Notes: a model not told the origin generated them from the letters alone. 48,062 nt of DNA from Lentisphaeria bacterium (GCA_900768515.1 CAAGDG010000144.1:1-48062), one strand, 5' to 3'. Counted from the first letter of the stretch, positions 1 to 9,150 are shown. Translations and numbers: made by a program.

Positions 1-663
1 ATCGCCATTCTGGCCGCGATGCTGCTGCCGGCGCTGAACCAGGCCCGCGCCAAAGCCAACGCCATCAAATGCGGCAACAGCATGATGAGCATCGGCAAGG
101 CTTCGCTGTTCTATCAGGACGACTACGACGGCTGGATGCCCGGACTTAACTCTTCCGGCAACACCGACGGCCCCAAGGATACCTGGTACTATCAGTTGCG
201 GATTTACCTCGGAATGGATAATTCTCAGACCAATTACTGGAACACCGGTCTGATCTGCCCGGGAGCGACCGAGGCGCTCAAAAAAACCAATAAAGATTAC
301 CCGAACTGCGCTATGATCACCCTTGCTTACGGGGTCAACGCGGAAGGATATCCTTCCTCCACCGACCCCTACCGGTCGATCAAAAGCAGCCTGATCAAAA
401 ACCCCTCCAGCAAGATCTGGCTGATCGACGGCAGCGACTGGGTCATCCGCTATGCCAAGGCCTGTGCTCCCAACGCCTACTATCTCTGGGGCGAAAGCTA
501 CAGCAGCAGTCAGAACAACGTGACCTGCTACCGTCACAACGACCGTGCCAACATCGTTCATTGCGACGGTCACCTCGACTCCTCCAACTGGCACGGACTC
601 TACGACAGCTCCAACACTTCCACCAGCGATATTTACAAGGAAAAGTGGAACGTGAAACAATAA
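1..663 (+). CDS. Type IV pseudopilin-like protein, 5' end cut off by window
   Basis: The reading frame is open from base 1 and ends at TAA. It begins inside the hydrophobic N-terminal helix (IAILAAMLLPALNQARAKA), so the leader and first residues lie outside the window. The globular part carries CYRHNDRANIVHCDG, which fits the H-x9-DG motif of prepilin-like proteins abundant in Lentisphaerae and Planctomycetes. By family these are membrane-anchored, type II secretion/type IV pilus-like surface proteins of unknown individual function. It lies 46 bp upstream of a close paralogue, and the first 165 bases match that copy at 162 positions, indicating recent tandem duplication or gene conversion. 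Family is clear; role is unknown. Confidence 0.85.
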   Translation: MAILAAMLLPALNQARAKANAIKCGNSMMSIGKASLFYQDDYDGWMPGLNSSGNTDGPKDTWYYQLRIYLGMDNSQTNYWNTGLICPGATEALKKTNKDYPNCAMITLAYGVNAEGYPSSTDPYRSIKSSLIKNPSSKIWLIDGSDWVIRYAKACAPNAYYLWGESYSSSQNNVTCYRHNDRANIVHCDGHLDSSNWHGLYDSSNTSTSDIYKEKWNVKQ

Positions 664-709
664 GTTTTTCGCCGCGACTTTTTCAGCCGGAAACAGGGAG
701 GAACCACTG

Positions 710-1423
710 ATGAAGAGAAATCCGTTCACGCTGATCGAACTGTTGGTGGTCATTGCGATCATCGCCATTCTGGCCGCGATGCTGCTGCCGGCGCTGAACC
801 AGGCCCGCGCCAAAGCCAACGCCATCAAATGCGGCAACAACATGATGAGCATCGGCAAGGCTTCGATGTTCTACCAGGACGACTACGACGGCTGGATGCC
901 CGGACTTAACTCTTCCGGCAACACCCAGGGGCCGAAAGACAACTGGGCCTACCAGCTGCGTGGTTATCTCGGCATGGAAGCCAAGCAGTCCTCCTGGTGG
1001 AATAACGGTCTGATCTGCCCGGGAGCGACTGAAGCATTCAAAACGACCGACAAAAATTACCCGAACTGTTTAAACATTCAACGCTCCTACGGAGTCAGCC
1101 GGGAGGGGTATCCCTCCTCCACCGATCCCTATCGTTCCGTAAAAAACACCCAGGTCAAGAATCCCTCGAGCAAAGTCTGGATGCTGGACGGCAGCGACTG
1201 GGTGCTTGCCTATTCCCGGGCGAACGCCCCCTCCGCCTACTACCTCTGGGGAGAGGTCTGGAGCAGTTCGAACAACAATGTCACCTGCTACCGTCACAGC
1301 GACCGTGCCAACATCGTCCATTACGACGGCCACCTCGACTCCTCCAACTGGCATGGACTCTACGACACCTCCGCAACGGCAAGCAGTGAAATTTACAAGG
1401 AAAAGTGGAACGTGAAAGAGTGA
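710..1423 (+). CDS. Type IV pseudopilin-like protein (H-x9-DG family)
   Basis: A 237-aa protein starting at ATG 710 with a good Shine-Dalgarno (GGGAGG) about 9 bases upstream. Residues 1-5 (MKRNP) are a short basic leader, followed by FTLIELLVVIAIIAILAA, the N-methylation/cleavage helix. The residue before the conserved Phe is Pro rather than the usual Gly. Near the C-terminus the sequence CYRHSDRANIVHYDG gives the H-x9-DG motif. It is the second member of a tandem pair. Anchoring to the inner membrane with the globular domain outside is inferred from the family; no substrate or pilus role can be assigned. Confidence 0.9.
   Translation: MKRNPFTLIELLVVIAIIAILAAMLLPALNQARAKANAIKCGNNMMSIGKASMFYQDDYDGWMPGLNSSGNTQGPKDNWAYQLRGYLGMEAKQSSWWNNGLICPGATEAFKTTDKNYPNCLNIQRSYGVSREGYPSSTDPYRSVKNTQVKNPSSKVWMLDGSDWVLAYSRANAPSAYYLWGEVWSSSNNNVTCYRHSDRANIVHYDGHLDSSNWHGLYDTSATASSEIYKEKWNVKE
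761..925 (+). repeat. Second copy of a 165-bp direct repeat (first copy 1-165)
   Basis: Bases 1-165 and 761-925 align without gaps at an offset of 760, with three differences (at 90/850, 106/866 and 114/874). The repeat encodes the hydrophobic helix and the first part of the globular domain of the two tandem pseudopilins. Similarity falls after this block and returns near the 3' ends. Confidence 0.9.
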
Positions 1424-1512
1424 AGGCCGCCCGGCACAGAACGAGCGATCAACAATAAGGTTAATTCTGGCGGGAACCTTCCGACAGAAAAGGTGTTCCG
1501 GGGATACACAGG

Positions 1513-1531
1513 ATTCACAAGTTTCGTGAAT
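1513..1531. repeat. Inverted repeat upstream of the first GH-A hydrolase (operator candidate)
   Basis: ATTCAC, a 7-base spacer, then GTGAAT. It sits about 60 bp upstream of the hydrolase start at 1590, with an AT-rich stretch containing CATAAT between them. Size and place suit a regulator binding site, but no partner can be named. Confidence 0.35.
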
Positions 1532-1589
1532 TCTCAGAGAGTTTTATCATCATAATCGTCCATCATCAACCCCTTAACGGAGGAGCTTT

Positions 1590-4500
1590 ATGAGATTTTT
1601 TGCAACATTCTGCACGTTTCTCGCCATTCTGACGTGCACGGCAGCCGAGCTGCCGGGGTATCTGTTCATCAAACCGAACGGGACTCTGACGCTCGATACC
1701 CGCTGGACTCTGGCAGTCAACCGATACAACCCCAAATGGTCCGGAACTTCCCAGCAGAAGCTCAACGTCGCCTCCGGATTTCCGAAAACCGCTCCCGGTC
1801 TTTTTGAAACCAGCGGAACCTTCGATGGATTCCTGCTGACCCAGAAGGTCGAGGCGACCGGACCGAAGAGCTTCCGGCTCCAGGTCGGCTTGAAGGCGGA
1901 AAAAGATCCGGTGCCGAGCAATCTGGTCTTCCTGCCGGTCAACATTCCGCTCGGCCAGGAGATCACGCTGACGATCGACGGAAAAACCATCGGGATGCCC
2001 AAGGAACCGATGCGCAAAAACGTCTACGACGCCAGGGCGAAGCGGGCGGTGATCTCCGATCCCGACGGCGAGATCACCATCACCGGCGATTTTCGGGCGA
2101 TTGCGGCCGGAAGTTTTAAAAATGCCGACGGTTACTATTACCAGCTGCGGCTGGTTCCGCTCGACGCCGACTTCAAGAAACTGCCGGCTGCGGTACGGGA
2201 ATGGAATCTGACCATCGACGTCAGCGCCGACTTTACGAAAACGGAAGTGAAATCCTTCCCGCTGAACATCACGAAAACCTTCAACCGCAGCTTCGTCGAC
2301 GAAGTCGCCGAAGACGGCAAAGGCGGCTGGACCGACCAGGGACCCGGCATGGACCTGAGCGCCTTCCAGCCCGGCAGCCACAATTTCCACAGTGTCCGGA
2401 TGAACACCGTCGACCCGGCGAAAAACGATGGAAAATCCTGCCTGATCCTCGGTCGCGGCGCCGGCAAAACCGCTGCCGTCGACCTCAAAGACGTCCCCAA
2501 GGGGATGAATTATCTCTATCTGCTGCATGCTTCGGGCTGGACTCCTTCCCTCGCCCAACCGGTCGGCTTCCTGAAGATCACCTACACGGACGGCAACACC
2601 GAGGAAATTCCGGTCAAGGGCGGCATTGACTGCGGCAACTGGTACAAGCCGACCGACGGCTCCAACGCCCGCATCGTCTGGAGCGCCGACGATCCCCAGG
2701 CCGGAGCAGGCCTCTATTTGACCTCATTCCCGCTCAAGGGCGTGCCGAGGCGCCTGGAATTCCGCGACGCGGAGAATGAATCGATGTGGATGGTTGCCGC
2801 TGCGTCGGTTGCCGACGGCAAAGTGCGTTTCCCGCGCAAAACCGCGTTTACAGTCAAAAACGGTCCGCGCTGGCTGCCGATCGAATTCAGCGGCGCCACC
2901 GCGCCGGGCACTCCGCTCGACTTCTCGATCTACCGCGATGCTCCGGCCGGAAAGTACGGCCACATGATCGTGGACAAGGAAGGTCATCTGACGTTTGAGA
3001 ACGCCCCCGGGAAGCGGATCCGGCTCTTCGGACCGAACCTGGTCGGCTCGGCCAACTACCTCAGCCGCGACATGGTCGACGACTTCATCGACAAGGCGGA
3101 ACGGCTCGGCTACAACACGATCCGTTTCCATCACTTCGAAAACGACCTTCTGGACCGCAAGGCCGCCGATTCGCTGACCATCGATCCGGCCAAGCTCGAC
3201 CAGCTCCACTACCTCTTCGCCCGGCTCAAGCAGCACGGGTTCTACATCACGATCGACCTCTATGCGAGCCGGGCGCTCAAGCCGGGCGACAACATTCCCG
3301 AATCCGACGGTTCCGGCGAGTACGCAATGAAGAACCTGGTCTGCATCAGCCCCGCCGCGCTCGAAAACTGGAAGGAGTTCTCCCGCCGGGTCCTGACCGC
3401 GAAGAACCCCTACACCGGCATGTCGATGGCCGAAGATCCGGCGCTCTTCATGCTCAATCTGGTCAACGAGAATGCCCTGATCGCGGAGTGGAACGGCGGG
3501 CGGGCCAGCCGGTCGGCACGGGCACTGATCGAGAAGAAATTCGAGGAATACCTCAAGGAAAACAAGCTTGACGGTCCCAGGGATCAGGAACGCCGCAACG
3601 GACTTTTCATCGAGTTTCTGGTCAATCTTCAGGGGAAATGCATCGCTGAACAGATGCGGTTCCTCCGTGAAGAGGTCGGTTTGAAAGCGCTGATCGCCGA
3701 CCTGAACAACCATTGCAACTACACCCTGACCGGCCTCCGGTCGATGCTCGATCTGGTGGACAACCATCAGTACTGGGATCATCCGAGCTTCCCGCTGAAG
3801 CGCTGGGGCTATCCCTTCGTCTTCCAGAACCGGTCGTCGATCTCGATGAACGCCAACAATCCGCGCAGCCTGATGCCGACCCGGGTCTTCGGCAAACCGT
3901 TCACCGTGACCGAATTCAACTTCTGCGTGCCGAACACCTACCGCGTCGAGTGCCCGAGCGTCTTCGGCGGCTATGCCGCGCTGCAGGACTGGGACGGGCT
4001 CTACCGTTTTGCCTGGAGCCACGGCCGCGACGGGATGCGCAAGGACGCCAAGCGGCGTCTCAATCAGTTTGACATCGTCAACAACATCCAGGCGCAGATG
4101 GCGGAACGGATCATGTTCATGCTCTTCGTCCGCGGCGACGTGAAGCCGGCCGATCCGGCGATCGCTTTCGAATTCCGCCCGGAACAGCTCCGCGAAATCC
4201 AGGGGACCACCCGCTCCGGCAATTTCCCGGCCGAGTTCACCAACCTCGGACTCTGGGGAAGAATCGGCAGCCTCACCCAGACGGAGAATGTCGCCGACGT
4301 CCAGAAAGTCAACCCCGCCGATAAAAACTGGGATGCTCCGCTGCCGGCGGCCGCCCGGAAGGCGATGAAGGAACTGGAGGAAAAAGGAACCATCACCTCC
4401 TGCACCGGAGAGATCACCCTCGACAACAAGGCCAACGAGATGCGGATCGTCACGCCGAGGAGCGAGGTCCTGACCACCGGGCGCGACGCGGCCGGAAAAG

Positions 4501-4874
4501 TCATGCGGGTGGTCAAGCCCAACGTCTATCAGACTTTCGCGCTGATGTCGCTCGACAACAAGCCGCTGGTCGAAAGCGACCGGATGCTGCTGGTGCAGCT
4601 CTCCGACCTTTCCAACGATCAGCTCCGGTTCGACAGCGACAAGCGCCGGGTTCTGCGCGACTGGGGAAGCCGTCCGCTGATGCTGGAGCGCGGCGCTGCC
4701 GACATTGAACTTGTTCTGCCGCGTCCGATGAACGTCGTTCCGCTTGAACTTGATGGAACGCCGGCGGAGAAGCCGCTGCAGACCAAGTATCAGGGCGGCA
4801 AGCTCACGTTCCGCGCCGCCACCGACATCCTGCCGGGAGGGAATCTCTCCTACCTGCTGACGCCGGAAAAATAA
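1590..4874 (+). CDS. Secreted clan GH-A glycoside hydrolase, about 1,090 aa
   Basis: A 1,094-aa protein with a Sec signal peptide (MRFFATFCTFLAILTCTAA) and a strong Shine-Dalgarno GGAGGAG just before ATG 1590. Residues from about 20 to 430 look like beta-rich accessory domains. A TIM-barrel follows, starting near 'KRIRLFGPNLVGSANYLS'. Within it, LVNENAL places a likely acid/base Glu at 627 and TVTEFNF a likely nucleophile Glu at 775, the NE...E arrangement of clan GH-A (GH5-like). A beta domain of about 200 residues closes the protein. A paralogue of equal size and matching motif spacing lies at 14890-18162. Next to the xylanase gene it probably acts on a plant or host polysaccharide outside the cytoplasm. 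The exact GH family and substrate are not known. Confidence 0.8.
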   Translation: MRFFATFCTFLAILTCTAAELPGYLFIKPNGTLTLDTRWTLAVNRYNPKWSGTSQQKLNVASGFPKTAPGLFETSGTFDGFLLTQKVEATGPKSFRLQVGLKAEKDPVPSNLVFLPVNIPLGQEITLTIDGKTIGMPKEPMRKNVYDARAKRAVISDPDGEITITGDFRAIAAGSFKNADGYYYQLRLVPLDADFKKLPAAVREWNLTIDVSADFTKTEVKSFPLNITKTFNRSFVDEVAEDGKGGWTDQGPGMDLSAFQPGSHNFHSVRMNTVDPAKNDGKSCLILGRGAGKTAAVDLKDVPKGMNYLYLLHASGWTPSLAQPVGFLKITYTDGNTEEIPVKGGIDCGNWYKPTDGSNARIVWSADDPQAGAGLYLTSFPLKGVPRRLEFRDAENESMWMVAAASVADGKVRFPRKTAFTVKNGPRWLPIEFSGATAPGTPLDFSIYRDAPAGKYGHMIVDKEGHLTFENAPGKRIRLFGPNLVGSANYLSRDMVDDFIDKAERLGYNTIRFHHFENDLLDRKAADSLTIDPAKLDQLHYLFARLKQHGFYITIDLYASRALKPGDNIPESDGSGEYAMKNLVCISPAALENWKEFSRRVLTAKNPYTGMSMAEDPALFMLNLVNENALIAEWNGGRASRSARALIEKKFEEYLKENKLDGPRDQERRNGLFIEFLVNLQGKCIAEQMRFLREEVGLKALIADLNNHCNYTLTGLRSMLDLVDNHQYWDHPSFPLKRWGYPFVFQNRSSISMNANNPRSLMPTRVFGKPFTVTEFNFCVPNTYRVECPSVFGGYAALQDWDGLYRFAWSHGRDGMRKDAKRRLNQFDIVNNIQAQMAERIMFMLFVRGDVKPADPAIAFEFRPEQLREIQGTTRSGNFPAEFTNLGLWGRIGSLTQTENVADVQKVNPADKNWDAPLPAAARKAMKELEEKGTITSCTGEITLDNKANEMRIVTPRSEVLTTGRDAAGKVMRVVKPNVYQTFALMSLDNKPLVESDRMLLVQLSDLSNDQLRFDSDKRRVLRDWGSRPLMLERGAADIELVLPRPMNVVPLELDGTPAEKPLQTKYQGGKLTFRAATDILPGGNLSYLLTPEK

Positions 4875-4885
4875 GCGGATCACGG

Positions 4886-4914
4886 TTGACAGCGGGAGGG
4901 CCCCATTCTATATT
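4886..4914 (+). promoter_or_regulatory. Sigma-70 promoter for the GH10 gene
   Basis: TTGACA at 4886-4891, a 17-base spacer, TATATT at 4909-4914. This is near consensus, and the predicted start near 4921 gives a leader of about 40 bases before ATG 4961. The -35 box lies in the left arm, and the start site at the right arm, of a 12-bp perfect inverted repeat. Confidence 0.75.
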
Positions 4915-4932
4915 ATGGAGCCTCCCGCTGTC
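4888..4932. repeat. 12-bp perfect inverted repeat enclosing the GH10 promoter
   Basis: GACAGCGGGAGG at 4888-4899 and its exact complement CCTCCCGCTGTC at 4921-4932, separated by 21 bases. Arm centres are 33 bp apart, close to three helical turns. As RNA read from the upstream hydrolase gene it would form a stable hairpin followed by GTTTGTTC, so it may also act as a weak terminator for that gene. Confidence 0.8.
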
Positions 4933-4960
4933 GTTTGTTCATTACTTGGAAGGAGCTTTT

Positions 4961-6745
4961 ATGAACTGGTTCAAAACAGCTGTTCCGGCCCTGTTCGCAT
5001 TCGTAATTTCAGTTGCCGCCTCGGAGAGCGTCACGGATGACTGGAACCAGTTCCGCTTCCGCGGAGCCGGAGTTGCTGAGATGGAGGTGGTGAAAACCTC
5101 CGGACAGTCGTTCCCGTCCGCGGCAAAGATCGCCGTGAAGGCGGCGCGTCCCCTCACCTATGACGTTCAGCTTGCCGCGCCCTGCGCCCTGCCGCTCGAA
5201 CTCGACGGCGAAGTGGTCGAGGTGATCTTCCACGCCCGCTGCCTCTCTCCTCTGCCGGAAAAGAATTATGCGCAGGTCCAGGCTCTGGTCGAAGTGGCCG
5301 GACCGCCGTGGAGCAAGTTTGTCTTCACTCCGGTGCAGATCACCGGAAACACCTGGAAACGCTATCACGCCTTCGGCCGCAGCCGTCCGGCGAAAAAAGA
5401 TGCGAAACGCGACTTCGGACCCGGCGAGACGCAGGTCGGCTTCAATCTCGCCTACGGTCCCCAGACCCTGGAACTGGCCGGCGTCGAAGTGGTGAAGCAC
5501 AAAGGCGTCACCGCCACGGAAGGGTTGCCGATCTCCCCCTTCTATTATCCGGGACGCGAAGCGAACGCCGCCTGGCGCGCCGAAGCTGAAAAGCGGATCG
5601 AAACCATCCGCAAGGGCGACTTCACCCTGAAACTGGAAGATGCCGCCGGCAACCCGCTGGCCGGCGTTCCGGTCCGTGTGGAGATGGTGCGCCACCGTTT
5701 TCCGTTCGGAAGCTGCATCAACCGCTGGATGGCTGTCGACGACGACAACGACAATCAGCAGCGCTATCTGGATGAGTTTGCCAAATGGTTCAACCAGGCG
5801 GTGTTCGAATCCAGCATGAAGTGGCACAATGGATTTGCCGTCGACGACGAGGTCCGCTCCGTGATGAAATTTCTGAAGGAGAACCGGATTTCGCTGCGCG
5901 GCCACTGTACGCTGTGGCCCTCGTGGCAGATGACGCCTCCCTGGCTGCGGCTGCTGGAAAAGAGACCGGATGCGATCCGGGAAGTGGTCCGCGACCACAT
6001 CTTCTACCAGATCGGGACGCTGAAGGACGACGTCGTGGAAATGGATTTGGTCAACGAACCCTACACCCACAACGACCTGATCAAACTGCTCGGCGGCGAA
6101 AAGGTGATCGGCGACTGGTTCCGGACCGCGCGGCAGGCCGCGCCCGATCTTCCGCTCTACATCAACGACTTCGGAACTCTCGTTGCGGCAGACAAGCCGG
6201 AAGATTAACCCCGGAAACACTACCATGAAGTGATTTCGCGGCTGCTCCAGGAGAAGGCACCGCTCGGCGGAATCGGCATGCAGTCGCATTTCACCGACCC
6301 GCAGGCGCCGGAAAACATGCTCAAAATCCTGGACGAATACGGGAAATACGGTCTTCCGATCAAGTTGACCGAATATGACTTCAACACCTTTGACGAAGCG
6401 CTGGCGGGGGACTACATGCGCGATATTCTTTACGTGGCGTTTTCGCATCCCGCGGTCGAAGGGTTTCTGATGTGGGGCTTCTGGGATGGACAGCACTGGC
6501 TCGGCAACGCGCCGATCTTCCGTGCCGACTGGAGTCTGAAGCCCTCCGGGAAAGTGTTTGACGAACTGGTTCATCACCGCTGGAGCACCAGGCTCGAAGG
6601 GAAAAGCGACGCGACGGGAATCTACGCCGGCCGCGGATTCTACGGAGATTACCGTGTCTCGGTCACCACCGGAGACGGCAAAACCGTCGAGGTTCCCTTC
6701 ACCCTGGAACCCGGCATTACCAATTACACAGTAAAAGTAAAGTGA
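4961..6745 (+). pseudogene. GH10-type endo-1,4-beta-xylanase interrupted by an in-frame TAA
   Basis: One 594-codon reading frame broken only by TAA at 6206-6208 (codon 416). The start is ATG 4961 with AAGGAG upstream, giving signal peptide MNWFKTAVPALFAFVISVAA. Residues of about 25-210 resemble a carbohydrate-binding beta-sandwich. The GH10 barrel follows: RGHCTLWPSW, acid/base Glu366 in DLVNEPYTHN, and nucleophile Glu471 in KLTEYDFN. The stop falls between the two catalytic residues. Sequence on both sides stays in the same frame (DKPED, stop, PRKHYHEVISRLL), so this is a nonsense change, not a frameshift. GH10 enzymes cleave internal beta-1,4 bonds of xylan outside the cytoplasm. The fragments (4961-6208; 6230-6745 from a GTG) could each be called a CDS, but neither has a whole active site. 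Confidence 0.8.
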
Positions 6746-6747
6746 AC

Positions 6748-7956
6748 ATGCAAATTCATCCCGATTACAACTGGAAGCGGATCACTCCGCACGACGCCCA
6801 TTACTTCTTCGGCTACTACGACCGCAATCCGTGGAATCCGGAGCAGAACCTGCACCTGACGCTGAAGGTCGATCAGTGTGAACGCCTTCCCCTCCCTGGA
6901 GAGACCGCCGAGATCGGCGTTCTGGATGGGAAGGGCGGGTATGAACCCCTGACCACCACCCGCGCCTGGTGCCCGCAGCAGGGGAGCATGGAGCTTTTCC
7001 TGCCCCTTCGGAAAAACTGCTTCATCTACAATGATTTTGAAGTTGCCGAACAGCGCATGGTCGCCCGGATTTTCGAAATCGGCCGCGGTGTGGTCGGCCG
7101 GTTCGACTGGCCGATCTACGCGATCTCCCCGAATGGAAAGTACGGCGTTTCACTGAACTTCTCGCGGATTCCACGCCGGGGCTACAGCTATGCCGACGCC
7201 GCGCTGAGTCCGGATCTCCACCCCGCCGACCTCGACGCCGACGGCCTGCGGCTGGTCGATCTCGAAAGCGGGAAGTCCGAACTGATCGTCAGCTACCGGA
7301 CCATGCTCGAACGCCACCCCTATGGTTACGGACTTGAAACGCTGCACATCTGGCTCAACCATGCGATCTTCAACTGCGATTCCACCCGGCTGCTCTGGCT
7401 CTTCCGCCAGAGTGCGCATCCGAATCCGATCCGCGGGTGGCAGACCTTCATGTACACCTGCGACCTGACCGGAGCCGACGCGGAATGCATTCTTCCGGAG
7501 GTCTATTGGACGCGCGGCCTCATCTCCCACCAGATCTGGGGACGCACGCCGCGCGAGATCCTGGTCGACGCCAACTGGCGCGGCGCCGGCAATGAGGTGG
7601 TGGTCTTCGACGAAAGCCGCCGTCCCTTCGTCGCGGAACGGCTTTCGAACGGGCACGGCCGGATGTCGCACCTGGTCTTCTCGCCGGACGGGAAGTGGAT
7701 TCTTTCCGACTCCTATCCGAATCCGGAAGAGGATAACACGCAGGTGCTCGAACTGATCTGCGCCGCCGACGGACGGCGCGAACTGCTCGGCCGCTTCCGC
7801 CATCCGACCGGACCGAACAGCATTGTCGAAGTCCGCTGCGACCTGCATCCCCGCTGGAGTCCGGACGGAAAGATCGTCACGGTCGATTCGATCCATGACG
7901 GCCAGCGTGCCGTCTATCTGCTGGAACTCGAACCCGCTTTCCAGCGTCTCTCCTGA
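6748..7956 (+). CDS. Beta-propeller protein (TolB/WD40-like), possible oligouronide lyase relative
   Basis: About 402 aa, starting at ATG 6748, or at GTG 6742, which overlaps the stop of the xylanase frame; it is thus the last gene of that operon. No signal peptide is seen, so it is probably cytoplasmic. Repeated blade-like motifs are visible, such as 'SHLVFSPDGKWILSD' and 'HPRWSPDGKIVTVDS', typical of TolB/WD40-like propellers; the N-terminal GYYDRNPW resembles a family of uncharacterised bacterial propellers. Oligogalacturonate lyases (PL22) share this fold, so processing of imported oligosaccharides is a reasonable guess, but no catalytic residues were identified. It ends just before a strong terminator. 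Confidence 0.6.
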   Translation: MQIHPDYNWKRITPHDAHYFFGYYDRNPWNPEQNLHLTLKVDQCERLPLPGETAEIGVLDGKGGYEPLTTTRAWCPQQGSMELFLPLRKNCFIYNDFEVAEQRMVARIFEIGRGVVGRFDWPIYAISPNGKYGVSLNFSRIPRRGYSYADAALSPDLHPADLDADGLRLVDLESGKSELIVSYRTMLERHPYGYGLETLHIWLNHAIFNCDSTRLLWLFRQSAHPNPIRGWQTFMYTCDLTGADAECILPEVYWTRGLISHQIWGRTPREILVDANWRGAGNEVVVFDESRRPFVAERLSNGHGRMSHLVFSPDGKWILSDSYPNPEEDNTQVLELICAADGRRELLGRFRHPTGPNSIVEVRCDLHPRWSPDGKIVTVDSIHDGQRAVYLLELEPAFQRLS

Positions 7957-7964
7957 AAAACTGC

Positions 7965-8007
7965 ACGGCGGCGTTCTCCGGCCGGACCGGGAACGCCGCC
8001 GTTTTTT
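7965..8007 (+). terminator. Rho-independent terminator after the xylanase/propeller operon
   Basis: A perfect 12-bp stem (ACGGCGGCGTTC with GAACGCCGCCGT), a 14-base loop and a run of six T. It starts 9 bases after the propeller gene's stop codon. Confidence 0.9.
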
Positions 8008-8175
8008 GCCGTGTCCATCCCGCTCCCGCGGGGAAGCCTCCCACGTTCCGCGGCTCCCGGCGGGAAGCGATCCGGAGGAAAGACGCCCTGAAGAGAAATA
8101 TCATGGCGGCCGCCGTTCCATTTCTCCGGTGGAGTTTTCCCGTTCCCGGTATCAGCCCGGTGGCGCCGGAGAGCA

Positions 8176-9150
8176 TCAGCGCCTTGGCGGTGGACCGGAT
8201 TGAGGGTCGGAAATCGTCTCCCCGGCAGGACACAATGTTCCTTTCGAATTGCGCATGTTTCCCTCCCGCTCCCCTTTCCGGAAACGGAACCCGATCCGGT
8301 ATTGCAGAGGAGTGCAACCGTAACGGCGGCGGAAGACCCGGATGAAATAATTCGTCTGCCGGAAACCGCACACCGCGGCAATCGCCCCGACATTCATTCC
8401 GGAATCTTCCAGCAGACAGCAGGCATGTTCCATCCGCAGGTTTGTCAGATATTCCGAAAACCAGCAATTCATGTTCCGGGCGAAAATCTGCGCAACATAA
8501 TTGCCGCTCACGCCGAACTGCTCCCCCACAATATCGCAGGTGAGCCTCGCGCCGAGCTGATTCCGGATGCGGGAAAGAATTCCGCCCAGAAGATAATGAG
8601 ACGTTTTCGCAGTCTCGTTCCCGGGCATGTTCAAAATAAAAGCGCACTCCCGCAACAGCGCGTGCCAGACCGCATCCGCCGCTCCGCCGTTGACGGTACA
8701 GGAGGCCAGAGCGCGCATCAGCAATTCGAGACTCTCTTTCTGACAGGCTCCTCCGTGAAAAACAAGATCGGGACCGTACCTCACGGGATCCTTCCGCTTC
8801 CGCGTTTTGGAGACGAACCGCGCCATCGTGTAACTGCTGACGATGGAGAGCATTTCGTAATTGCCCCGCTCTTCGCACCAGACGCTGCCGCCGGGCGGGA
8901 GCAGCAGGGCTTCCCCCGGTCCGAAGGAGTGTTCCACGATCCGCTTTCCGTCGCTGTACAAATATTTTCTTCTCCCGGAAAGGATCAGATTGATCCGCCA
9001 GGTATAGGGGCGAATCGTCCCTTCCCTCTCCACCGCCGGATACCGGCTGCAGCAGACGACCGACGGGAAGGGGCGCTCCATCAGGGAAAGAATTTTCTCC
9101 TCGAAAAAAAACGCCGGCTGAACATTTGTCATTAAAATATCATTTTTCAT
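8176..9150 (-). CDS. AraC-family transcriptional regulator
   Basis: About 324 aa from ATG 9150 (MKNDILMTNVQ). The frame is open further upstream, but a longer start would place the coding region over its own promoter. The N-terminal half, with LILSGRRKYLYSDG and FGPGEALLLPPGGSVWCEE, looks like a cupin-type sensing domain. The C-terminal part has two helix-turn-helix units (ARLTCDIVGEQFGVSGNYVA; NVGAIAAVCGFRQTNYFIRV followed by FRRRYGCTPLQYR), the AraC/XylS signature. A basic tail of about 38 residues follows. It is divergent from the BNR-repeat gene and most likely controls it in response to a sugar ligand. Its promoter overlaps an inverted repeat, which suggests autoregulation. Confidence 0.85.
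   Translation of the reverse strand: MKNDILMTNVQPAFFFEEKILSLMERPFPSVVCCSRYPAVEREGTIRPYTWRINLILSGRRKYLYSDGKRIVEHSFGPGEALLLPPGGSVWCEERGNYEMLSIVSSYTMARFVSKTRKRKDPVRYGPDLVFHGGACQKESLELLMRALASCTVNGGAADAVWHALLRECAFILNMPGNETAKTSHYLLGGILSRIRNQLGARLTCDIVGEQFGVSGNYVAQIFARNMNCWFSEYLTNLRMEHACCLLEDSGMNVGAIAAVCGFRQTNYFIRVFRRRYGCTPLQYRIGFRFRKGEREGNMRNSKGTLCPAGETISDPQSGPPPRR

Noticed and set aside
2724..4883. Long minus-strand open frame (719 codons) opposite the first GH-A hydrolase
   Set aside because: Arises from the third-position GC bias of the real gene; no ribosome site, no recognisable motif. The same applies to 12132-14489, 19197-21704 and 42460-44970 on the minus strand.
6206..6208. TAA read as a sense codon (recoding)
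   Set aside because: TAA ends several intact genes in the window (663, 4874, 28059, 46966), and no selenocysteine- or pyrrolysine-type element is expected for TAA. A nonsense mutation or sequence error is simpler.
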